In this document: in pieces, positions 1-6,719 of the stretch | How the letters are laid out: each line of letters starts with the position of its first letter | Numbering within the stretch: position 1 is the stretch's first letter | Assembly: GCA_903831545.1 (NCBI GenBank) | Contig: CAIKYI010000705.1 | Coordinates: 1-12,482, forward strand | DNA length: 12,482 nt | Direction of reading: 5' to 3' | Origin: an uncultured Methylobacter sp. | Lineage (GTDB): Bacteria; Pseudomonadota; Gammaproteobacteria; Methylococcales; Methylomonadaceae | Translations under genes and position numbers: made by a program | The notes under the pieces: generated by a model | Database searches by the model: none | Told to the model about the DNA's origin: nothing | The model's input: only the letters and a program-made list of their open reading frames with translations

Positions 1-119
1 GCGAAGCGCTTTACCACTCGAATATAACCGGTCTGGGTTTTAGGGGAAAGTTTACGCATCCGCATGTCGTCAATCATGCGTTGGCGTAATGGGGTAATGG
101 AATTAATTGTCGAAGTCAT
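1..119 (-). CDS. Tyrosine recombinase (phage-integrase type), N-terminal fragment; 3' part outside window
   Basis: Reading from the ATG at 119 down to the window edge gives 39 codons. They include the stretches ITPLRQRMIDDMRMRKLSP and KTQTGYIRVVKRF. A basic, helical start of the form 'LRQRM-DDM-R-LSP-TQ-Y-R-V-F' is typical of the SAM-like core-binding domain at the N-terminus of tyrosine recombinases, which cut and rejoin DNA through a catalytic Tyr at the C-terminus (not in this window). The start is well supported: on the minus strand an AGGAG lies about 7 nt before the ATG, at roughly 127-131. From general knowledge, recombinases with this kind of N-terminus are often found next to IS91-family transposases or in recombinase trios. 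Which applies here depends on sequence left of the window. The region just upstream (120-380) holds a repeat of the motif that covers its ribosome-binding site. Confidence 0.75.
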   Translation of the reverse strand, partial: MTSTINSITPLRQRMIDDMRMRKLSPKTQTGYIRVVKRF

Positions 120-271
120 GACACTGCTCCTATCTTGAAACAAGGCGGATTGCCTTATTTCTTAACATAGGGAACAGTTACTCTCTTTCAATCACCGGAA
201 GACTTAAAATCGCAGCCACCATAGCGCGTAGCGGTTTAGTCCAATGTCGTAAAAAAGACGATGGATGATAC

Positions 272-376
272 TACTCCTATCTGAGTTAAAAATCGTCTAG
301 TTTAAAAGATAATAACCAATTGATATTCATTGTCTTATTTTTTAAAACTGTACGATTTCTGAGTCAGATAGGAGTA
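272..376. repeat. Long imperfect inverted repeat (about 38-bp arms, 29-bp loop)
   Basis: Positions 272-309 pair with 339-376. I count about 31 of 38 positions complementary, including an uninterrupted outer block of 13 (272-284 against 364-376). The arms read TACTCCTATCTGA inward, then AT-rich sequence. The core CTCCTATCT (274-282, and inverted at 366-374) also occurs at 127-135, where on the opposite strand it forms the ribosome-binding region of the recombinase at 1-119. The structure lies between that recombinase and the mini-element starting near 386. It could be the end of the mobile element carrying the recombinase, an operator, or a strong RNA/cruciform hairpin. The sequence alone does not decide between these. 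Confidence 0.7.
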
Positions 377-385
377 AGGTCTCGT

Positions 386-635
386 AAATAAATAACTGTC
401 AGTTTTTAGATTTTGTGTTCAATTTACAGCATGATCAAGAACGCTGTTATTTCTAGTTTAGAAAGAAAGTTTAACTTCATGAGAACGGAATTGGACGGGA
501 AAGCTCGCCGTTGTTGGGCTGTAAGAAAAAACATCCAGGCGGCCAATCTTGTGCCAGCAAAGTTTCACGGCAAAGACTGGAACGACTTAATTTAGCCACG
601 ACAGCAAAAGTAAAAAAAATGACAGTTATTTATTT
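386..635 (+). mobile_element. MITE-like internal-deletion derivative of an ISAzo13-type insertion sequence
   Basis: Perfect 16-bp inverted ends, AAATAAATAACTGTCA at 386-401 and its reverse complement at 620-635, bound a 250-bp unit. The similarity continues inward as a T-run (left) or A-run (right), and possibly outward for a few bases (CTCGT versus CTCA), so the true tips may lie 3-5 bp further out. Inside is one short reading frame (431-595) that looks like the first and last pieces of a transposase fused in frame. The first codons lie close to the left end and the stop close to the right end, as in a normal IS with its middle removed. I could not identify a target-site duplication. It is non-autonomous and would need a transposase supplied in trans. 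Confidence 0.6.
431..595 (+). pseudogene. ISAzo13-family transposase remnant (N-terminal tip joined to C-terminal tip)
   Basis: The 54-residue frame from the ATG at 431 (a TTG at 413 is also in frame) has two recognisable halves. The first, with SSLERKFNFMRTELDGKARR then CWAV, resembles the 'RFE-L---LDERSRRL-AA' start of ISAzo13 / Rhodopirellula-type DDE transposases. The last, NLVPAKFHGKDWNDLI, resembles the conserved C-terminal 'NLT--FHGEWNYTI' of the same family. The roughly 350 residues between them in a complete protein, with the whole catalytic core, are missing. No transposase activity is possible. The assignment rests on remembered family consensus, not a search. The inverted ends on both sides support it independently. 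Confidence 0.5.
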
Positions 636-918
636 TGAGCGACTAAGGAATATAAATTAGTCAATTCAGCAAGCAACTAAACAGGGAATATTCTCGTAAA
701 TAGCTACAAAAATGGTCGCTAGCGACACGAAAAAATGGGCATCTATAACCTTGGTATTGGTTGTTAGCTATAAAGCCGCTAGATGCAATTATTTTAGGAT
801 TGAGTTTTAAGTGAAGATATTAATTAAAATAAATTCAGTGTGACAAGCGAAGCTTGTCGTTTCTTTCAAGGTGAAAGCACCTGACGGGAGAAGTCAAAGG
901 ATTGAATTCGTAAGGTCT
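636..918. other. Gene-poor stretch with several small palindromes
   Basis: I see no convincing gene here. It contains a GACTAA...TTAGTC inverted pair (641-646 and 657-662) just outside the mini-element, and a perfect 12-bp palindrome GTCGCTAGCGAC (715-726). It also has a GCATCTA / TAGATGC pair (739-745 and 780-786) enclosing a smaller AACC/GGTT stem, and a compact hairpin GACAAGC-GAA-GCTTGTC (842-858). The right part (about 860-918) is where the similarity of the recombinase pseudogene stops abruptly, so this stretch probably represents one or more foreign pieces joined to it. Confidence 0.5.
842..858. repeat. Perfect 7-bp hairpin with GAA loop
   Basis: GACAAGC, a GAA loop, then GCTTGTC. The stem is GC-containing and perfect. 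There is no T-run directly after it on either strand (GTTTCTTTC follows on the plus strand), so it is a poor intrinsic terminator. It lies just beyond the breakpoint of the recombinase pseudogene and might be a transposon-end or REP-type hairpin. Confidence 0.45.
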
Positions 919-1232
919 ACGCACCGAATGGTGACGCTGTTGCTCCAAATAATCCAAGAATGCCAGGATCAAATCGGGTTCAATGTCGCGGAGATTTAGT
1001 CCAGTGGCATCTTGCCGGGACGTTTAGGGGCAAAAACAAGGAACAACGTCATGGCATCTCGGTAAGAAGCGATGGTACGTGGACTCAAGGCAAGCTGCGC
1101 CACCAGGTACTCAGTGAAAAAATTGCTGTACCAAATGACGATAATGGTACCGGGAGTGGTGCCGTAAATTCAGTTATTGCAGACCTCCTGTGCTTGTGTA
1201 AAAGCTTCGAATTTAGCTGTCGCCACCGCCAT
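919..1232 (-). pseudogene. Degenerate tyrosine recombinase (core-binding domain only), frameshifted and truncated
   Basis: Read on the minus strand, 1121 to about 1000 encodes FFTEYLVAQLA followed by LSPRTIASYRDAM and TLFLVFAPKRPGKMPLD. The frame then meets TAA (996-998). One base over, at about 1001-919, the protein resumes as NLRDIEPD, then LILAFLDYLEQQRHHSVR. Together these match the usual order of the SAM-like N-terminal domain of a tyrosine recombinase ('FF-ERL--QR-ASP-TIASYRD---L--FA', then 'DL-APLV-AFLDHLE--RGNSVRTRNARL'). Inserting a single C near 1000 would give PLDLNLRDIEPD, so one-base loss is the simplest lesion. Similarity stops after SVR at about 919, before the catalytic domain. 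Upstream, an ATG at 1232 is in frame but TGA follows at 1170-1172, so the N-terminus is also damaged or the start was elsewhere. It encodes no catalytic R-H-R-Y residues and must be inactive. Confidence 0.75.
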
Positions 1233-1513
1233 GAGTTCAGTACACCTGTGAGGTGTAGGTGTTGGTTATCATCGCATGACCCCACATAATTGGATAAAGC
1301 CAAAACAAGTGGCTTTTCCGGTTCTGAAAAAAAAATTCAAAAATAATTTTTAATATTTTTTGCAGGCTTTTTAAAAAAGTACCTTTTTCGGTCAGGCACT
1401 ACACTACATAGTTGAAACAAACAAATCATTTAACTTTCCGGAATCACTATTTTCTCCTTTTGAATCTAGCGGACATGAGACAATCAAATCCCCATCAGCA
1501 AACATAATCACAG
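1233..1513. other. AT-rich spacer upstream of the ABC exporter, with two small hairpins
   Basis: No gene is visible. A perfect hairpin TACACCT-GTG-AGGTGTA lies at 1241-1257, directly upstream of the recombinase pseudogene. A second, AAAGCCA-AAACAAG-TGGCTTT, lies at 1296-1316; it is followed by only one more T, so it is at best a weak terminator. From about 1326 to 1390 the DNA is dominated by A and T runs, as in bent promoter-upstream DNA. The promoter of the gene at 1514 should lie here, but no confident -35/-10 pair stands out. TTGAAA at 1412-1417 has no good -10 at standard spacing. Confidence 0.45.
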
Positions 1514-3313
1514 ATGCCTACCTCGAAATTGATCCAACCTAAACCCACTCGACGTATTTCTTCTCTTAAAGATTTGTGGCCTTTTATGCGCCCGTATCGG
1601 GGAAGAATTGTTTTGGCTTTAGCGCTGCTATGCCTGGGTTCGGCAACCATTCTGTTGGTTCCGTTGGCGTTCCGTGACCTGATCGATTTCGGTTTTGGGG
1701 AAAAGCAAAATACCCGGGGCGGGTTATTGGGTTCGCTGAGTTTGAACGGTCACTTCGCGGTGTTATTCGGCTTGGCATGCCTTTGGGCATTAACCGTTGC
1801 AACGCGTTATTATACGGTGACTTGGGTAGGCGAGCGGGTGACGGCGGATTTACGGAGTGCTGTCTATGCGCGTGTGTTGGCGCAATCCCCACAGTTTTTT
1901 GAGACCTTGCAAACGGGTGAAGTGTTATCACGTCTAACCGGTGACACCACCCTAATCCAGACTGTGATCGGCAGCTCAATTTCGATGTGTTTGCGAAGCC
2001 TGTTCCAGTTTGTCGGCGGTATGGTGATGCTGGCGGTAACCAGTTTTAATCTGTTCTCTCTAAATCTAGGCTTGATGGCATTGTTAACGTTGCCCATCTT
2101 TGCCATCGGTCGTAAAGTCAAAAAACTTTCGCGTGAATCACAGGACAAAATTGCCGATGCCTCGGCGCTGGCCGGAGAGATTCTCAACGCGGTACCGACG
2201 GTTCAAGCATACACACAGGAACAACGAGAAACCCAACGTTTTGCTGATCGCGCGGAAATCAGCTTCATGACCGCCATCAGGCGTACCCGCTTTCGTGCGG
2301 CATTGACGGCCATCGTTATCATCGCCGTGATGGGCTCCATTATTTTCGTGTTATGGCTCGGCGCAAACCAGGTACATGACGGCAGCATGACCGGGGGGCA
2401 ATTGGCTTCTTTCGTTCTTTATGCAACATTGGTGGCAGGCGGCGTCAGCACCCTGGCAGAAGTATGGGGCGATGTCATGCGTGCGGCAGGAGCGACCGAG
2501 CGCTTGCTGGAACTACTCCACGCACAGCCCGCTATTGTCGAAATCAACACCTCACAACCGTTACCGCAACCTGAAACAGCTGAGATTCAATTCGAACATG
2601 TCAGCTTCCGCTATCCATCACGAATGCAAACAACTGCGCTTGATGACATTAGCCTCAAAATCGGAGCTGGCGAAATCGTCGCGCTAGTCGGTCCTTCCGG
2701 TGCAGGCAAGAGCACCCTATTCCAACTCTTATTGCGTTTTTACGATACAAACCATGGCACAATATCTTTCAACGGGCGGGATATTCGCCAACTTTCATTA
2801 AATGAATTACGTAACAACATTGCCATCGTTCCTCAAGATTCGGTTATCTTCTCGGCCAATGCCATGGATAATATTCGCTACGGTCGTCCCTCTGCCAGCG
2901 ATGAGGAAGTGATGGCGGCCGCCAAAGCGGCACAAGTTGAAGAATTCATCAATCGCTTGCCCGATGGCTACCAAACCTTCCTCGGTGAACGCGGCACTCG
3001 GTTGTCCGGTGGGCAGCGTCAACGGATTGCCATCGCCAGAGCCATTTTAAAAAATGCGCCCCTGTTGTTGCTCGATGAAGCCACCAGCGCACTGGATGCG
3101 GAATCAGAAATCCTGGTACAACAAGGGTTGAACGCTGCCATGCAAAAGCGCACCACGATCATCATTGCTCACCGGCTCGCCACGGTAAAGAAGGTCAACC
3201 GCATCATCGTGCTGGATCAAGGACGTATCGTCGAAATTGGTGCGCCGGAAGATTTGCGCAATCAGAGTGGGCTGTACGCCAGGCTCGCAAGCTTGCAATT
3301 TGACATTCAATAA
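1514..3313 (+). CDS. Fused ABC exporter (transmembrane domain plus ATPase), MsbA-related
   Basis: The 599-residue protein is an inner-membrane half-transporter that would act as a homodimer, using ATP to export a lipophilic or amphipathic substrate. The N-terminal half has about six membrane segments (roughly 31-58, 79-103, 155-178, 180-198, 260-283, 295-315). The ATPase domain (about 355-599) has a complete set of motifs: Walker A GPSGAGKST (393-401), Q-loop Q441, signature LSGGQRQR (497-504), Walker B LLLLDE (517-522) with E522 as catalytic base, and H-loop H553. The linker VWGDVMRAAGATERLLELL fits the proteobacterial MsbA-related group (TIGR02204-like) better than MsbA itself, so lipid A transport should not be assumed. 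The length is normal for a half-exporter. The start at 1514 lacks a clear ribosome-binding site, but the next in-frame ATG (residue 25) would shorten the usual N-terminus. It stands alone and faces greB tail to tail. Confidence 0.93.
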   Translation: MPTSKLIQPKPTRRISSLKDLWPFMRPYRGRIVLALALLCLGSATILLVPLAFRDLIDFGFGEKQNTRGGLLGSLSLNGHFAVLFGLACLWALTVATRYYTVTWVGERVTADLRSAVYARVLAQSPQFFETLQTGEVLSRLTGDTTLIQTVIGSSISMCLRSLFQFVGGMVMLAVTSFNLFSLNLGLMALLTLPIFAIGRKVKKLSRESQDKIADASALAGEILNAVPTVQAYTQEQRETQRFADRAEISFMTAIRRTRFRAALTAIVIIAVMGSIIFVLWLGANQVHDGSMTGGQLASFVLYATLVAGGVSTLAEVWGDVMRAAGATERLLELLHAQPAIVEINTSQPLPQPETAEIQFEHVSFRYPSRMQTTALDDISLKIGAGEIVALVGPSGAGKSTLFQLLLRFYDTNHGTISFNGRDIRQLSLNELRNNIAIVPQDSVIFSANAMDNIRYGRPSASDEEVMAAAKAAQVEEFINRLPDGYQTFLGERGTRLSGGQRQRIAIARAILKNAPLLLLDEATSALDAESEILVQQGLNAAMQKRTTIIIAHRLATVKKVNRIIVLDQGRIVEIGAPEDLRNQSGLYARLASLQFDIQ

Positions 3314-3437
3314 TGCACAGCTTCGTAAGGGGATATTGCCACGACACCCGAGTGAAATACTGGCAGATCGGTATTCAAACGGGCAATCTGTCGCAAAAAT
3401 GAGTTTTCTAAAGAACCCTGATAGAACCTGGGAAACT
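3314..3437. other. Convergent spacer between ABC exporter and greB
   Basis: These 124 bp separate two converging stop codons. A bidirectional terminator would be expected, but the only pairing I see is weak (a CAGAT near 3363-3367 against ATCTG near 3387-3391) and no T-run follows it. No gene is visible. Confidence 0.4.
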
Positions 3438-3920
3438 TCAATCAAAAGGTCGATATTGAATGGCGTTTATCGCCCATAGTTTTTTCCCTTCCGGTGTCGC
3501 CACAATAACCTCATCATCAACGGACTTTCCGATAAGAGCCATAGCCATCGGAGAATTTATACTGATTGCTTTTTCTTGTGGGTCAAATTCATCTGAGCCA
3601 ACGATCCGGTAATGGACAATGTGTCCCGCTTCATTTTCAAGTTCTACCCACGCTCCAAAGTATACTTTTCCTTCTTGCTGAGACGAATAATCTACGATGC
3701 GTAGCGCCTCTAATCGTTTTCTGAGAAAACGAATCCGCCTATCTATTTCTCTTAACCGTCGCTTTCCTTCTTTATACTCGGCATTTTCAGAGCGGTCGCC
3801 CAAGGCGGCCGCTTCGGTAACGGATTGGGTGACTGCTCTCCGCTCTACACGCCACAGGTAATCAAGCTCACTCTCCAATTTCGCCCTTCCCTGACGGGTT
3901 ATCAGATTATTTTTAGACAT
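3438..3920 (-). CDS. greB: Transcription elongation factor GreB
   Basis: GreB binds the secondary channel of RNA polymerase and stimulates cleavage of the backtracked transcript 3' end. The 160-residue product has the N-terminal coiled coil followed by the C-terminal FKBP-like domain. Diagnostic stretches are LDYLWRVERRAVTQSVTEAA, LGDRSENAEYKEGKRRLREI (with the acidic D-x-x-E-N-A-x-Y loop tip that coordinates Mg in the polymerase), IVDYSSQQEGKVYFGAWVEL, and INSPMAMALIGKSVDDEVIV. The LWR---R and DYSPQQEGKV-FGAWVE-type motifs separate GreB from GreA. Start choice: AGGAG lies 7 nt before the ATG at 3920. An in-frame GTG directly upstream (3921-3923) is only 4 nt from the AGGAG and is less likely. 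It is a single gene transcribed away from the AT-rich spacer that follows. Confidence 0.95.
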   Translation of the reverse strand: MSKNNLITRQGRAKLESELDYLWRVERRAVTQSVTEAAALGDRSENAEYKEGKRRLREIDRRIRFLRKRLEALRIVDYSSQQEGKVYFGAWVELENEAGHIVHYRIVGSDEFDPQEKAISINSPMAMALIGKSVDDEVIVATPEGKKLWAINAIQYRPFD

Positions 3921-4510
3921 CACTGGTCTCCTGTTAAAAAATTAATTTTAACTATCTGAGTGCGTATTTTAAAAGTCAGTCGCAAAGTCGTTTGCATGAT
4001 TCATAAGAAGAAAGAATCGCTTTCCATCGCCAAACAAAACCCTTTAGCTAAATCGTATGTGTTTAATCTGTGTATTATATAGGCGAAAAAAAATGTTTTC
4101 AGCGTTGAATATAAATCGATGGCTTATTTATAAATTACACTATTTCCACGACTTGCATCAGTTCACTCATCATAATTAAACACCTACCGACGCCATTTAA
4201 CTGTTTAAATACTTTTAGGCTGCTACAACCCTGTGCGCTGATGCACTGAAACCCGTGCATCGCTGCACAGTCGTATACTATATTAGTATTCTATATCTTA
4301 CTTAATATAGTTATAGTTTCTGTTTCATGTGCTTAACACCCACAATATAAAATTTCTTACCTTTAAATTGATGCTACTTCCGTTCTATGAAAATAACAAA
4401 AATGACGCATTTCATGCTACTCGACTATAACGCCCTTCAATTCAGGCTTTTGGTGTTTTTGAACAATGCTTTTTTTAATTAAAACAATCCGCTAGAAAAA
4501 AAATTGGCAT
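3921..4510. other. AT-rich intergenic region
   Basis: This 590-bp stretch holds the upstream regions of greB (minus) and of the unrecognised gene at 4511 (plus), which diverge from it. The ribosome-binding site of greB (AGGAG on the minus strand) is at its left edge. A cluster of hairpins occupies 4231-4310. A run TTTTTTTAATTAAAA lies near 4470-4484. TATTAT at 4073-4078 resembles a -10 box but has no good -35. I see no gene I can support; two tiny frames (28 and 31 codons) lack ribosome-binding sites and recognisable content. Confidence 0.5.
4231..4310. repeat. Three consecutive inverted repeats (hairpin cluster)
   Basis: The first repeat pairs CTGTGCGCTGATGCAC (4231-4246) with GTGCATCGCTGCACAG (4255-4270). 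Both ends match perfectly (6 and 7 bp) with a 3-base internal mismatch and an 8-base loop. Immediately after it, ATACTA-TAT-TAGTAT (4275-4289) is a perfect 6-bp stem. CTATAT-CTTACTTA-ATATAG (4291-4310) is a second 6-bp stem. The first is GC-rich inside a very AT-rich spacer. The cluster lies about 200 bp before the gene at 4511 and could be operator sites, a structured RNA, or the end of an old mobile element. No T-run follows the first stem, so it is not a standard terminator. Confidence 0.6.
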
Positions 4511-4993
4511 ATGACTATTAATGCATCATCTAAGCTTTCCAAATTACAAAGGATTTATGAATTTGAAAAGTCCAGTAAAGAACCATCGCTAAGCATTGGT
4601 AAAATTGCTAATTATTCGACATCCACTGCTGAAGATACCGATTTATTGGCGTGGGAACTGTTTGTCGATTGCTGTCTAAACAAAATAGAGTACAAAGCTG
4701 TCAGACCCCTAGCCACATTTGAACAAGACCTACTGTCAAGCATCACTGAAACAACGCCACCCAATCCTGTTTTCTCCTCAGCCTACCGCCATTACGAAGA
4801 ATATACATTAAGAACCGATTTTTTCATTTCAAAAGCCGCGTATTATTATTGGGCAAAAAATTCAAAGTATTGGAGTGAACTCAAGGACAATGATTTTTTC
4901 TGTTCCTGGTTAAAAGATATTATTATAGAGGATGAGTCTATCTGTGCTTTGTTAAAAGTTGAGATTGCAAAAGTCGAGCAACAACCTGGGTAA
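4511..4993 (+). CDS. Unrecognised protein, 3' end removed by the IS66 element
   Basis: I do not recognise this protein. The visible 160 residues are soluble, rich in acidic, aromatic and Ser/Lys residues, with no signal peptide, membrane segment or metal-binding motif. Likely helical stretches include TDLLAWELFVDCCLNKIEY and SKAAYYYWAKNSKYWSELK. The frame ends ...VEQQPG and the stop codon TAA (4991-4993) is made by the first bases of the IS66 end (GTAAGCG, from 4990). The native C-terminus is therefore lost, and the sequence on the far side of the element (7496 onward) does not continue it. No clear ribosome-binding site precedes the ATG at 4511. Its A+T-rich codons differ from those of greB and the ABC gene, which fits an accessory or transferred gene. 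It may now be non-functional. Confidence 0.55.
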   Translation: MTINASSKLSKLQRIYEFEKSSKEPSLSIGKIANYSTSTAEDTDLLAWELFVDCCLNKIEYKAVRPLATFEQDLLSSITETTPPNPVFSSAYRHYEEYTLRTDFFISKAAYYYWAKNSKYWSELKDNDFFCSWLKDIIIEDESICALLKVEIAKVEQQPG

Positions 4994-5013
4994 GCGCTTA
5001 ATAACGCACGTAC
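4990..5013. repeat. IS66 left terminal inverted repeat
   Basis: It begins GTAAGCGCTTAATAACGCAC. Against the reverse complement of the right end it matches 16 of the first 23 positions: the first nine, then AAT, and CGTA at positions 20-23. GTAAGCG is the usual tip of IS66 elements. TAA inside this tip closes the reading frame of the interrupted gene. Confidence 0.9.
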
Positions 5014-5018
5014 TACCC

Positions 5019-6674
5019 CTATCCAGCAAAATTCGGATTTTTAATATTCCAGGGCAATAAGGCTTCAATTTTTTCAACCGTATCGGCATAAGGCAGTGCC
5101 TTGAGCACTTGGGTTAAATATGCGTAGGGTTCCAATCCATTAGCTTTAGCCGTTTCAATTAAGCTGTAATGAATTGCGCTGGCTTGTGCGCCTTTGGGGG
5201 TATCAGAAAATAACCAAGCTTTTCTTCCAATCACAAAGGGGCGAATGGCGTTTTCAGCAAGAATATTGCTGATGTTCATTTCTCCATTTGAGCAATACAC
5301 CATCAGCTTACCCCATTGATTGCTTAGGTAAGTCATGGCCTTACCTGTTAAGCCATCTTTCGGCACTTTGTGTTGATTGTCCTCCAAGTACGCTTTCAGT
5401 TTTTTCAAAACAGGCAGGCTTCTTTTGCATCGTTGTTGGAATTTTTCAGCGGTGCTGAGTTCTTTGATTTGCCGCTCAATCATATAGAGTGTATTGATTA
5501 AACCCAGAATGTGATCCGCTTTGCTGGCCTTATGCGGTTTACCTTTCTTAGGTTTGGGCTGCGCATCTTGGGCTTCTTTAAATTTGCGGCGCGCATGATC
5601 CCAGCAGCCGAGCTGGGTAATGTGGTTGATAAGGCAAGCGGCATTGTAGCCGGCATAGCCGTCGGTTTGCAGATAACCATGAAAGCCATCGAGCAGGCGC
5701 AACGGCACTTCCTGGCTGCGGGACGGATCGTATTCAAACAACACGCTGGGTTGACCAGGTGGACCGCCCAGAGTCACCCACATGAATTTATCCGAGGTTG
5801 CCGGTCGCCCCGGTTCTTTAAGTACCTGTACCCGGGTTTCGTCGGCCATGATAAGGTTACCGGCCAGTTGATGATCCCGGATGAGATTAATCAAAGGTTG
5901 CAGGGGTCTAGCCAGAGCGATGACCCAGTTGGCCAGCGTAGCCCTTGAGAGTTCGCCGCCATAACGGGCTAAGATGTTTTCGAGTCGATAGAGCGGTAAG
6001 CCATCGCAATATTTGCAGGTGAGTACATAACACATCAGATCGATACTGCCCATCGCGCCAGGAACGGGATGCTTGGGCAGAGTGGCTGCCACGATCTTGC
6101 GTTGCATTTCATCTTGAACCGGTTCCAGGAATACCGCTTTTTCCTGCATATATTCTAAAACCCGCACTTGCGCGGGAATGATGTCCAGTTCTTCTTTGAC
6201 TTTAGAAAAGAAAGTCGTAATCGCACCGGCTTTTTCTTCATCGCTCAGCGTGATAAAGATTTGCACTCTGGGTAAATGGTCGGCAAACGGTTTACGTCCA
6301 GGTTTTTTCTTAGACTGGCTGGGCTCAGTTGATTCGGAACCAACATTCTCTTCAATAGCCTCTATTTCGTCGACGACTTCATTCGTTACGGTATCAAACT
6401 CAACCGTGGCCTCGACTTCGGCGTCATCGAATAACGACACTTGCCCCGACTGTTCACTTGAGGGCGCAAAACGTTTGATTTTAGATAAACGCAACGCTTC
6501 TTCGAGCAACTCAATGCGTTGTTTGAGCGAAGCAATCACTTCGGATTTAAGCTCAACGGTTTGTGTCAACTCATCCACGCGCTCTGCTTTTTCAAGCAAC
6601 TCAGCGATCATCTCGGGCAACAAGAAAGCCGAGTGATCATGGGGTTCTAAAGCGGGAAAGTTCGGTAAAATCAT
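5019..6674 (-). CDS. tnpC: IS66 transposase TnpC (DDE type)
   Basis: This is the catalytic transposase, which cuts and joins IS66 ends. The 551 residues show a leucine-rich coiled coil at about 22-66, an acidic linker (about 80-125), and a basic KKKPGRKP (122-129). A Cys-containing CYVLTCKYCDGLPLYR (215-230) follows, then the DDE core. Candidate catalytic residues are D278 in MADETRVQVL, D338 in YLQTDGYAGYN and E474 in ILAENAIRPF, with the conserved GRKAWLFSDTPKGAQASA after it. The length is normal and no lesion is seen, so it is probably functional. It starts 45 bp after tnpB. A TATAAT stands only 6-11 nt before the ATG, too near to be an ordinary promoter, and the ribosome-binding site is poor, so expression probably depends on readthrough or coupling. 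The stop TAG is about 29 bp inside the left end. Confidence 0.96.
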   Translation of the reverse strand: MILPNFPALEPHDHSAFLLPEMIAELLEKAERVDELTQTVELKSEVIASLKQRIELLEEALRLSKIKRFAPSSEQSGQVSLFDDAEVEATVEFDTVTNEVVDEIEAIEENVGSESTEPSQSKKKPGRKPFADHLPRVQIFITLSDEEKAGAITTFFSKVKEELDIIPAQVRVLEYMQEKAVFLEPVQDEMQRKIVAATLPKHPVPGAMGSIDLMCYVLTCKYCDGLPLYRLENILARYGGELSRATLANWVIALARPLQPLINLIRDHQLAGNLIMADETRVQVLKEPGRPATSDKFMWVTLGGPPGQPSVLFEYDPSRSQEVPLRLLDGFHGYLQTDGYAGYNAACLINHITQLGCWDHARRKFKEAQDAQPKPKKGKPHKASKADHILGLINTLYMIERQIKELSTAEKFQQRCKRSLPVLKKLKAYLEDNQHKVPKDGLTGKAMTYLSNQWGKLMVYCSNGEMNISNILAENAIRPFVIGRKAWLFSDTPKGAQASAIHYSLIETAKANGLEPYAYLTQVLKALPYADTVEKIEALLPWNIKNPNFAG

Positions 6675-6719
6675 ACTGATATTATACTCGATTTCAACCA
6701 GGAAATCTTGATATTTTCC

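Noticed and set aside
712..810. 32-codon plus-strand frame with a short hydrophobic stretch
   Set aside because: No ribosome-binding site, no similarity, and it runs through palindromic sequence; not enough for a gene.
374..918. GTAAGGTCT occurs at 374-382 next to the mini-element and at 910-918 at the recombinase breakpoint
   Set aside because: A 9-bp match in 1.4 kb is expected by chance, and the flanks do not agree, so it is not taken as a target duplication.
860..960. Possible group II intron or structured RNA fragment (GTGAAAGCACC, CCTGACGGGAG)
   Set aside because: No domain V-like hairpin or reverse transcriptase could be recognised; only isolated RNA-like words.
960..1289. 109-codon open frame on the plus strand and a 72-codon frame on the minus strand (1085-1303) in the same place
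   Set aside because: Neither resembles a protein family. Both are out of frame with the recognisable recombinase remnant on the minus strand and are accidental by-products of it.
1296..1316. Hairpin AAAGCCA / TGGCTTT as an intrinsic terminator
   Set aside because: Only three GC pairs, no further T-run, and no active gene ends here.
3921..3923. GTG as the greB start
   Set aside because: AGGAG is only 4 nt away from it but 7 nt from the following ATG, which is the standard spacing and matches the family N-terminus.
4093..4179. 28-codon plus-strand frame in the AT-rich spacer (and a 31-codon one at 4387-4482)
   Set aside because: Lengths are expected by chance in such AT-rich DNA, and composition and upstream sequence give no support.
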